Assembly: GCA_017395275.1 (NCBI GenBank) | Contig: JAFPVN010000232.1 | Coordinates: 1 to 6,720, forward strand | Direction: 5' to 3' | Source of the DNA: Candidatus Methanomethylophilaceae archaeon | GTDB taxonomy: Archaea > Thermoplasmatota > Thermoplasmata > Methanomassiliicoccales > Methanomethylophilaceae | DNA length: 6,720 bases | Shown: positions 1 to 5,803 of the stretch, piece by piece | Position numbering within the stretch: position 1 is the first letter of the stretch | Layout: each line of letters begins with the position of its first letter | Position numbers and translations under genes: made by a program | The notes under the pieces: generated by a model | What the model saw: the letters and a program-made list of their open reading frames with translations, nothing else | The model's database searches: none | Told to the model about the DNA's origin: nothing

Positions 1-931
1 TCATGTCCATCATGGAATTCTTGGTACCCGGGATCACCACGAGGTCCACTCCGTCGATCTCCCCGGGATCGGTGATGAACGTGACCCTGACGTTCTCGCA
101 GTAGAAAGGATCGATATCGGTGAAGTTGGCCATCCTCGGCAGGCGGATGATTCCGACGGAGGTCTTCCCCTCGCCGACGGTCTTCACCCCTCTGAGGGAT
201 TCGGAGTCCTCCTGCGGGAGCCTGTGTTCCATGTGAGGGATGACGCCAAGGCACGGTATGCCAGTGCGCTCCTCTATCATGCGGATGCCCTCGTCCAGAT
301 ACTCCTTCTTCCCGCGGAGGTTGTTGTAAAGCACCGCCTTGATCCTGGCGCGGTCCTCCGGGGGCATGAGCATTATGGTCCCCAATACATAGGCGAAGGA
401 ACCTCCCCATTCCATGTTCACGACAAGTACGCATGACGCATCCGCCACCTCGGCGGCGCGCATGTTGGCGATGTCCTTGTCGTAGATGTTTATCTCCGCC
501 GGGGATCCCGCGCCCTCCATCACCATGATGTCGTTGTGCTCCAGGATCCAGTCGGCGTTCTCCTTCAGTATCTTGTACGAATGGTTGGGGATGAAGTCGT
601 TGTAGTATTCCTCGACGCCGTAGACGCCGAACACCTTCCCCTCCACGACGACCTGCGAGCGCATGTCGCTGGTGGGCTTCATGAGGATCGGGTTCACCCT
701 GAACGTAGGCGCAACTCTCGCAGCCTGGCACTGTAAGGTCTGGATCATCGAGATCTCGTGTCCTTCGGGCGTCACCTTGGCGTTGAGGCTCATGTTCTGC
801 GACTTGAAGGGCATCACCCTGTAGCCCATGTCGCTGAGGATGCGGCAGAATGCCATGGCCGTGACGGATTTACCGGCATCGGACGTGGCACCCAGTACCA
901 TGATAGCCCTGCCTCTCTTGGGTGATGCCAT
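1..931 (-). CDS. cobQ: Cobyric acid synthase, N-terminal part (cut by window edge)
   Basis: This is the glutamine-dependent amidotransferase CobQ/CbiP, which amidates side chains of adenosylcobyrinic a,c-diamide to give cobyric acid in cobalamin synthesis. The visible 310 residues run from ATG at 931 without a stop to base 1. A dethiobiotin-synthetase-like ATPase domain fills about residues 8-230: P-loop GATSDAGKS at 14-22, PFKSQNMSLN at 41-50, EGAGSPAEIN at 139-148 and DIANMRAAEVADA at 153-165. The class I amidotransferase domain begins near residue 255, with the family motif PGTKNS at 301-306. Its catalytic Cys lies beyond the window, so completeness cannot be judged. The segment VNMEWGGSFA (171-180) differs from the more usual DIDRGGVFA. 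No Shine-Dalgarno precedes the ATG, and a TATA-like box centred 26 bases upstream suggests a leaderless mRNA. Corrinoids are cofactors of methyltransferases in methylotrophic methanogens, which would fit this host. Confidence 0.93.
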   Translation of the reverse strand, partial: MASPKRGRAIMVLGATSDAGKSVTAMAFCRILSDMGYRVMPFKSQNMSLNAKVTPEGHEISMIQTLQCQAARVAPTFRVNPILMKPTSDMRSQVVVEGKVFGVYGVEEYYNDFIPNHSYKILKENADWILEHNDIMVMEGAGSPAEINIYDKDIANMRAAEVADASCVLVVNMEWGGSFAYVLGTIMLMPPEDRARIKAVLYNNLRGKKEYLDEGIRMIEERTGIPCLGVIPHMEHRLPQEDSESLRGVKTVGEGKTSVGIIRLPRMANFTDIDPFYCENVRVTFITDPGEIDGVDLVVIPGTKNSMMDM

Positions 932-953
932 GACGGGTGGATGGATTGGCCAA

Positions 954-961
954 TAGAATAA
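954..961 (-). promoter_or_regulatory. TATA-like box of cobQ
   Basis: On the minus strand the sequence reads TTATTCTA, centred about 26 bases before the A of the cobQ ATG at 931. That is the archaeal TATA-to-start distance, so transcription would begin at or within a base or two of the start codon. It lies just past the terminator hairpin of the upstream LRR gene, so cobQ is probably transcribed independently. Confidence 0.5.
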
Positions 962-979
962 CTTAGCGTTCTGAATGGT

Positions 980-1014
980 AAAACAAAAGAGGGGCGGGGG
1001 ATGTCCCCCGCCCC
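980..1014 (-). terminator. Hairpin and U-tract terminator of the LRR gene
   Basis: Bases 991-1000 (GGGGCGGGGG) and 1005-1014 (CCCCCGCCCC) form a perfect 10-bp all-GC stem with a 4-base loop. Read on the minus strand it is followed by TCTTTTGTTTT (990 down to 980), a U-rich release tract. It starts 13 bases after the TAA stop of the LRR gene (1027-1029). Archaeal termination needs mainly the U-tract, so the stem may also stabilise the mRNA 3' end. Confidence 0.75.
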
Positions 1015-1026
1015 GATTGTTGGTGT

Positions 1027-3942
1027 TTAAGCTTTCTTCTTCTTGACAACGAAGAACGCACCGGCTGCCGCCGCGATCACGACGACCGCGATGACCGCGA
1101 CGATCCAGATCGGGAATCCGCCCTTGCCTCCGTCGTCGGAATCCTCGGCACCTATGGAGTAGAGCGAGAGATGGTTGGTCCCAAAGGTGACCTTTCCGTC
1201 GGCATACGTGCCGTCGATGGTCTCGGCAACCGCACCGTCCTTGATGCAGTAAACCTTCACCTTGTCCGCGCTCTTTCCGGAGGGGAGGGTGTAGGGGACG
1301 GTGAAGGTGGCCTTTCCATCTCCGAAGTTGGTGTTGCTGCCAAAGGTAATCTCGAAGACGGGGTTGTCCCCGGCCACCTTCCTGTCCTCCTCGCTGAGGG
1401 TGCTCTTGTCCACGGACTCCACCTTCAGCTCGGTCGGTGCATCCCCCAGGGCGGTGATGGCCTTGGCATCGAACGATGCGACCATGCCGTCCTTCAGATT
1501 GATCTGGAGGGTTGCGTCGGCGTTGGAAGCGGCCTTCTTCTTGACGAATGCGATATCGTTCTGGGATACCGCGGCGCTGTCGGTATCGGAGGTCTTGGAG
1601 CTTACGGATCCCTCGGTCGTGACGTCGACCGTCATCCTGACGGTCTTGCTTCCCATGCGTCCGAACATGCTGTTCCTGAGGTTGTCAGCGGTCTTATCGA
1701 CCACGGTGGTCTCATCGCTCTCGTAGAAGGTGGCCGAGAACGCGTTCTCTTGTACGGTCGTAAGACCGCTTCCAAAATAGACAGTCCAAACGGGGCAGCC
1801 CTTGAAAGCACTATCCTTGATGACCTTGACGGAATCCGAGATGATGACGTCCTTCAATCCTGCGCAGTATGAGAATGCGGAAATGTCTATCAGCTCCACC
1901 TTATCGGAAATCGTGACGGATACGATGTTGGGACAGTTGGCGAATGTGGACTGATTGAGCACCGTTAATCCTGCACTGAGTTTGACGGAAACCAGCGAAC
2001 TACAGTTGCTGAAAGCATGATTGCCCATGGACGTAAGGGAATCTGGCAATACCAGCGTCTCGAGGCTGCTGCAGTAGTAGAACGCCTGGTTCCCGATGGA
2101 AACGACGGATCTAAGGTCTACGCTTCCAAGCTTACTGCAGCTTTGGAATGCAGAAACCCCTATAGTAACGGCCGATGACGTACAATGGGCGTTTACCAGA
2201 TTGCTACAGCCGGTGAATGCATTATCGCCTATCGATGAGACTTTCGCCCCTCCGGCGACTTGAGCTAGACTCGTGCATCCCTGGAATGCAGCCAACCCTA
2301 TAGATGTGACCGAATTCCCGATGGTCACGTTGACCAGAGAGCTGTTCATGTAGAACGCATAATCCCCGATGGATACCACCGTGTCGGGTATGGCATACTC
2401 GGTACCTCCCTTCTTCGCCGGATACTGTATGAGTGCGGTCTTGCCCTTGTCGTAGAGGACCCCCTCGTCCGAAAGGTAGTTCGCATTAGCGGGATCGACG
2501 GTGAAAGATTCCACTGCATTGCTAGAGGAGAACGCCTGGTTTCCGATGGATGTCACTCCGGTACCGATGGTCACGGTCGTGACACCAGCACAGTTATAGA
2601 AGGCTTTCTCTCCGATCGATTGCACGTTGTTGGGTATGGATATCGATGTCGGCTTGCTGCACCCCAGGAATGCGTTAAGAGCAATCGACACCACCGTGTC
2701 TGGTATTGTGTAAGTTGTACCAGCCTTCATCTGAGGGTACTTTATGAGCACGGTCTTGCCCTTGTCGAAGAGGACTCCGTCTTCCGAAGAGTAGTTCGCA
2801 TTGGAGGCGTTCACTGTGATCGATACCAATGCGCTGCATGCGTAGAATGCATTCTCCCCTATGGACGTCACCGACTGGGGGATCGAGACCGATACGAGAC
2901 CGTAACACCCGAAGAATGCATTGCTCCCGATGATTTGGGTCCCCTCACCTATGGTCAGGGACGCCAGCTTGCTACATCTGCTGAAAGCCTCATCGCCTAT
3001 GGTCTTGACCGCTCCGAGGTTGTCCAATGTCTCCAATTTGGTACAGTCCATGAATGCACCGTCCCCGATGGATTTCACCCCGGATACGAACGTGACGGAG
3101 GTCAGATCCATATATTTGTCGAATGCGTGGGCATGGATGACGTAATCATTGCCATCCAGATCATCCGGGAGGACCAATCCCGTCGCATGGCCGACATATC
3201 CCAGGAGGACCGTCTCCTCCCCTATGACGATGTATCTGAAATCATCCTGCGACTCCACCACGGAAGGAAGGACGGCGGAGGACAAGACCTCCGCGTATTT
3301 CGCGACCCCTCCATATTCGTCGGATCCCTTCTCCAAGGGAAGGGCGCTCAGGTTGAACACTTCCACGAGATTGTAACAACCTTTGAATGGTGAGTTCACA
3401 CTGGCGGTATTGATTGTCGTCACCGATGATCCGATGGTGATCGTGTTCAGATTGATACAGTTCTGGAATACCTCGGGCTATATCGTCGTCACAGAATTCG
3501 GAATGGTGACGGAGGTCAGGCGGGTACATCCGCTGAAAACAGTGAACCCGATTACCTCCAGCGTATCGGGCATCGTTACCGATGTGAGGTTGATGCATCC
3601 GCTGAACGCATTGGAACCGAGGTATGTCACCCCATCCCCGATGACCACTGTATGGATATCGGCCTTATAACTGCTCCAACCGGGCGGGCTGTATGGCTGA
3701 TAGTTGTTCATCTCCCCAGTACCGGTGATCGTCAGTACATGGGAATCGGTGTTCAACTGCCAATTCAGATTCGCACCGCAGGTACCGCTCGGGTAGTCTG
3801 CGTCCGACGTGTCCGAATCCGCTATCAGGGCGACGCATGCTATCGCCAGCGCCGCGATGATAAATGTGAATGCGATTTTCCTGAAGGAAAGGAACCCGTG
3901 TACGGTATCCTGGGTCCCGTTCCTGTCCTTGCTCGAGAACAT
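1027..3942 (-). CDS. BspA-like leucine-rich-repeat surface protein, interrupted by one in-frame TAG
   Basis: This is a secreted, membrane-anchored adhesin-like protein of 971 codons, counting the TAG at codon 155 as sense. The start chosen is ATG 3942, because TATA-like boxes lie just upstream (3964-3981). An ATG at 4023 would add 27 residues and put those boxes inside the gene. A signal sequence with hydrophobic core IAFTFIIAALAIACVALIA covers about residues 23-41. An N-terminal domain with SGTCGANLNWQL and LTITGTGEM follows at about 52-100. Next come about 20 LRR_5 (BspA/TpLRR) units of roughly 23 residues, to about residue 738, with core I-G-x-x-A-F-x-x-C-x-x-L-x-x-V-x-I. A beta-rich domain covers about 745-932. 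A transmembrane helix (about 943-966) and a KKKKA tail end the protein at TAA. The codons on both sides of the TAG are in the same frame and the repeats continue without a gap. The family is linked to host or cell adhesion; the ligand is unknown. If TAG is a true stop, this is a pseudogene or a 154-residue fragment. Confidence 0.8.
2353..2499 (-). repeat. Internal 49-residue repeat of the LRR gene, copy 2
   Basis: The second copy begins VDPANANYLSDEGVLYDKGK, contains EYAIPDTVVSI and ends at the next AF. It lies 315 bases from copy 1, with two regular LRR units between them. The spacing suggests that a block of insert plus LRR units was duplicated within the gene. Confidence 0.85.
2668..2814 (-). 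repeat. Internal 49-residue repeat of the LRR gene, copy 1
   Basis: This encodes a non-LRR insert that begins VNASNANYSSEDGVLFDKGK, contains TYTIPDTVVSI and ends at the next AF. It aligns without gaps to the second copy at 2353-2499. Inserts with the core NYxSxxGVLFDKxKTxLIxYP are common between LRR units in BspA-like proteins. The likeness is also strong at DNA level, for example CTTGCCCTTGTCG on the plus strand of both. Confidence 0.85.
3478..3480 (-). other. In-frame amber codon (possible pyrrolysine)
   Basis: Minus-strand TAG at codon 155 of the LRR protein, in the context VTTI-TAG-PEVFQNC. In the neighbouring repeats this place follows the conserved Ile and is held by G, K, D, N or Q, for example IGENAF, IKDSAF and IDISAF. 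Both flanking segments (bases 3942-3481 and 3477-1030) are in one frame and no base is gained or lost. The complete stops visible in the window are TAA (LRR gene) and TGA (recombinase), so no gene here needs TAG as a stop. Methanomassiliicoccales are known to read TAG as pyrrolysine in methylamine methyltransferase genes. Whether that happens here is inference; a single nonsense mutation is the alternative. Confidence 0.6.
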
Positions 3943-3963
3943 GCTGACGATATCGTAACGGTA

Positions 3964-3981
3964 CTTAATAACATTATATAG
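3964..3981 (-). promoter_or_regulatory. TATA region of the LRR gene
   Basis: The minus strand shows two overlapping AT-rich elements: TATATAAT (3980-3973, centred about 34 bases before the ATG at 3942) and TTATTAAG (3971-3964, centred about 25 bases before it). The first would give a leader of about 8 bases, the second a leaderless mRNA. No Shine-Dalgarno is seen before the ATG. This placement is the main reason for choosing 3942 as the start. Confidence 0.55.
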
Positions 3982-4044
3982 AAAACAGGGACGGACCTGC
4001 GAGATACGGAACCGTTCCTTCATAATTCGAAAAAAGACCGCCCA

Positions 4045-4060
4045 ATTAAAACTTGAGCTC
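4045..4060 (+). repeat. Left subterminal inverted repeat of the IS
   Basis: ATTAAAACTTGAGCTC here matches the reverse complement of 5602-5617 at 15 of 16 positions. Just inside it, 4061-4077 forms a 7-bp hairpin (GCGCATT / AATGTGC, loop CAA, one G-U pair). Confidence 0.75.
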
Positions 4061-4189
4061 GCGCATTCAAAATGTGCCTAAACATTTACCGAATCGCACG
4101 AGCGGTTCTCAATCCGCAATCGAAGATAAAGATTAGTCGGTACGGATGCCGTGCTTTTCGGTCGATGTCGGCACACGGAAGGTGTGTGA
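4061..4189 (+). other. Left non-coding end of the IS, leader of the recombinase gene
   Basis: No gene is seen here. The tract holds the hairpin at 4061-4077, a possible TGCCG/CGGCA stem (4147-4151 with 4169-4173), and near the start codon GGAAGGTG (4177-4184). The AGGTG part matches the archaeal anti-Shine-Dalgarno and lies 5 bases before the ATG, so it supports the start at 4190. No convincing TATA box is seen. In IS110-family elements the promoter can form when the excised ends join in a circle. Confidence 0.5.
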
Positions 4190-5308
4190 ATGAAGATAGC
4201 AGTCGGCATGGATTTGCATAAGTCAACGGCGGTTTGCTTCGCCAGCTACGCAGGCGAAGGCGAACCGAGTGAAAGAGTGAACGATTTCCTGAACGATTTC
4301 AATACGAGATATCGTACACAACCGTCAACACCAGAGAATCTGGCCAAGATAGCCAGGGCACTCCAGGGACACGAAGCGTACATATTGATCGAGAATTCCA
4401 CCAAGACGTTCGAAGCGTACTGGATACTCACGTATCAGGGATGCAACGTCGTGGTGGCCCAGGCGCAGGACCTGTACAGGATCACGAAATCGGTGAAGAA
4501 GACTGACAAGAACGATTCCGTGGAATTATCAGGCTACATGCGCAGATATCTCCACGGGGAGAGGGAGTTCGCCGTGTGCACAATGCCTCCGAAGGAATGG
4601 ATGATGCGCAGGGAACTGTGCCGCAACCTGTTCAAGGAGAAGCTCCATCTCGCCGACGTCAAGAGAAGAGCCAGAGCGCATCTTCTCCTCCACGGGATAC
4701 AGCTTTCCAGGGAATACAGCGACATATTCTGTCTCAAGGCATCGAAGGAATTGGAGGATACCAAGGATCCCGTGCTGATCATGCTGACCAAGGAGGCCTG
4801 GGAATTGAAGCACAGAGCTGAGAAGATGATGAAGGTCATCAGGCACTATTTCCAGGATGACAGGAACATGGAGCTCATCCATTCCATTCCCGGATTCGGG
4901 GAGGTGACAGCAGCATATCTGTCATCCATGATCATGGACATAGACAGATTCACCAGCAGGGATTCCTTCACCGCATACTTCGGTGTCGTACCCAGAGTGA
5001 GGGAATCCGCCGAGAGCTCCCACAGATGCTCCACCACCCACAGGGGTGATGAGGAGATCCGCCGCCTGGTCATGCAGGCGGCGTTCGTCCACGTCAATAC
5101 CGTGGACGATTCCGTCGTGAAGAGGATGTGGGACAGGCTGAAATCCAGGGGGATGGCGCACCGCGAGATACAGTGCGCATGCGCCAGGAAGCTGCTTACC
5201 GTGGTATGGTCCGTCCTGAAGAACGGACGGAAGTACGTCGATGACGCTCAACTCAGAGAGAGATCCGACGCCATGTCGGATGAGTTGTTGGAGGAATCCG
5301 AAGAGTGA
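4190..5308 (+). CDS. IS110-family DEDD recombinase (transposase)
   Basis: A 372-residue recombinase of usual family length that moves its element through an excised circle, guided by an element-encoded RNA. The N-terminal RuvC-like DEDD domain (PF01548 type) spans about residues 3-165: D8 in AVGMDLHKS, E68 in YILIENSTK, and D106 and D109 in VKKTDKNDS, matching the D-E-D-x2-D pattern. A helical linker (about 140-225) precedes the C-terminal Transposase_20 domain (PF02371 type, about 226-345), with IHSIPGFGEVTAAYL and FTAYFGVVPRVRESAESS. The catalytic serine should be in this last segment; S273 is the likely one and S276/S277 are alternatives. An acidic tail (DELLEESEE) ends the protein. The start is fixed by the family N-terminus and by AGGTG 5 bases upstream. 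The frame is intact and all motifs are present, so the enzyme may be active. Confidence 0.93.
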   Translation: MKIAVGMDLHKSTAVCFASYAGEGEPSERVNDFLNDFNTRYRTQPSTPENLAKIARALQGHEAYILIENSTKTFEAYWILTYQGCNVVVAQAQDLYRITKSVKKTDKNDSVELSGYMRRYLHGEREFAVCTMPPKEWMMRRELCRNLFKEKLHLADVKRRARAHLLLHGIQLSREYSDIFCLKASKELEDTKDPVLIMLTKEAWELKHRAEKMMKVIRHYFQDDRNMELIHSIPGFGEVTAAYLSSMIMDIDRFTSRDSFTAYFGVVPRVRESAESSHRCSTTHRGDEEIRRLVMQAAFVHVNTVDDSVVKRMWDRLKSRGMAHREIQCACARKLLTVVWSVLKNGRKYVDDAQLRERSDAMSDELLEESEE

Positions 5309-5570
5309 TCTAGATTCCGGTATCGCGGGATGCGGACATCCGGGAGGGAAAAAGGGTCGAACCCATGAAGCCCACGGTCTACGGGCCGTCGGACGATGCA
5401 AAAGATGACCTAGTACCGATCGGAGGTCGAACGCGGATATGGGCCCTCCGTGCATGCACGGATGGACGGGAAATAAGATGACCGTCCGGTCCCGAGGATC
5501 AGGCCGAAGCCGTCGGAAACGGCACAAACTATGCGATTATCGGGTATGCGATAGCGTACGCTATCGCAAC
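5309..5570 (+). ncRNA. Candidate IS110 bridge (seek) RNA in the right end
   Basis: A roughly 260-base non-coding tract directly after the recombinase stop is packed with local hairpins: GGATG/CATCC (5328-5341), GGGT/ACCC (5354-5364), ACGG/CCGT (5374-5389), GACCT/AGGTC (5407-5428), TCCGTG/CACGGA (5447-5462), GGACGG/CCGTCC around a 12-base loop (5464-5487), GCCGT/ACGGC (5509-5523) and a perfect 22-base palindrome (5547-5568). IS1111-type elements are known to carry their guide RNA downstream of the recombinase gene. The position and stem-loop density fit. The RNA ends and the target and donor guide loops are not defined, and expression is not shown. Confidence 0.45.
5547..5568 (+). repeat. Perfect 22-base palindrome in the IS right end
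   Basis: The half-site TGCGATAGCGT is followed at once by its exact reverse complement. An 8-base direct repeat TATGCGAT occurs at 5530-5537 and again at 5545-5552, overlapping the left arm, so ATCGCA at 5563-5568 could pair with either copy. It may be the last stem of the guide RNA or a protein-binding site near the IS end. No U-tract follows on the plus strand, so it is not a typical terminator. Confidence 0.8.
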
Positions 5571-5601
5571 ATTGATGTGAAAACGCGCAATATAGGCTCT
5601 T

Positions 5602-5617
5602 GAGCTCAGGTTTTAAT
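5602..5617 (-). repeat. Right subterminal inverted repeat of the IS
   Basis: GAGCTCAGGTTTTAAT is the inverted partner of 4045-4060 (15 of 16 positions). Its outer edge is 13 bases from the CCA end of the tRNA gene. The flanking TGAGCTCA (5601-5608) is itself an 8-base palindrome. Confidence 0.75.
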
Positions 5618-5630
5618 GGAATAAGAGTTA

Positions 5631-5706
5631 TGGTGGGCCCGGCCGGAATCGAACCGGCGATCTCCGCAATGTCAATGCGACGTCATAACCCCTAGACCAC
5701 GAGCCC
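5631..5706 (-). tRNA. tRNA-Val (anticodon GAC), CCA encoded
   Basis: The minus strand from 5706 folds as a complete 73-base tRNA plus an encoded CCA (5633-5631). The acceptor stem GGGCTCG pairs with CGGGCCC (one G-U pair). The D-arm has GTC/GAC around the GGGG-containing loop. The anticodon stem TCGCA/TGCGG encloses TTGACAT with anticodon GAC at 34-36, which reads GUC and GUU. The T-arm is GCCGG-TTCGATT-CCGGC. The discriminator base is A73. No intron is present. Confidence 0.96.
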
Positions 5707-5730
5707 AGTATGACACCCCATAATCTCCTT

Positions 5731-5740
5731 GTTAATAAAC
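5731..5740 (-). promoter_or_regulatory. TATA-like box of tRNA-Val
   Basis: The minus strand reads GTTTATTAAC, centred about 29 bases before the first base of the mature tRNA at 5706, the usual archaeal spacing with a very short 5' leader. It lies back to back with the kae1 promoter on the other strand. Confidence 0.6.
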
Positions 5741-5774
5741 GTTTTCTCATGGTCGCCTGTCGGGACGACGAATC

Positions 5775-5782
5775 TTTTTAAT
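5775..5782 (+). promoter_or_regulatory. TATA-like box of kae1
   Basis: TTTTTAAT is centred about 25 bases before the A of the ATG at 5804. No Shine-Dalgarno lies between, so a leaderless mRNA starting at the ATG is likely. Confidence 0.55.
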
Positions 5783-5803
5783 CCGCAGATATATCAGTCC
5801 GCT

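Larger units (their letters stand above)
4045..5617 (+). mobile_element. IS110-family (IS1111-like) insertion element
   Basis: A single-gene element of about 1.57 kb: a DEDD recombinase at 4190-5308 flanked by matching inverted repeats at 4045-4060 and 5602-5617. IS110-family elements lack classical terminal repeats and target duplications. The IS1111 subgroup has short subterminal inverted repeats and a long non-coding right end, and both are seen here (about 130 bases left of the gene, about 310 right of it). The true ends probably lie a few bases outside the repeats, so the boundaries are approximate. It lies between the LRR promoter and tRNA-Val and disrupts neither. The intact gene and well-matched repeats suggest a recent, possibly active copy. 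Confidence 0.75.

Noticed and set aside
1171..1872. A 233-codon plus-strand ORF, and other ORFs such as 2620-3393, opposite the LRR gene
   Set aside because: They are antisense shadows of the repeat-rich LRR gene, with low-complexity translations, no recognisable domain and no start signals.
1860..3400. Regularly spaced similar DNA segments that could suggest a CRISPR-like array
   Set aside because: The period is about 69 bases, in frame with 23-residue LRR units, and the units are degenerate at DNA level. They are protein-coding repeats.
1027..3423. A separate 798-residue gene starting at 3423
   Set aside because: The start is a GTG within an LRR unit, with no promoter, Shine-Dalgarno or signal peptide. 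The segment continues the upstream frame across a single TAG.
4922..5527. A 201-codon minus-strand ORF across the recombinase 3' end and the IS right end
   Set aside because: Most of it is antisense to a clear recombinase gene, and its translation shows no family motif.
5547..5568. The palindrome as a terminator for tRNA-Val or for the recombinase
   Set aside because: It lies over 60 bases past the tRNA end on the minus strand, beyond the IS repeat, and has no U-tract on the plus strand.
5631..5706. tRNA 3' end as an integrase attachment site
   Set aside because: No duplicate of the tRNA 3' end appears at the left side of the element, and the element encodes an IS110 recombinase rather than a tyrosine integrase.
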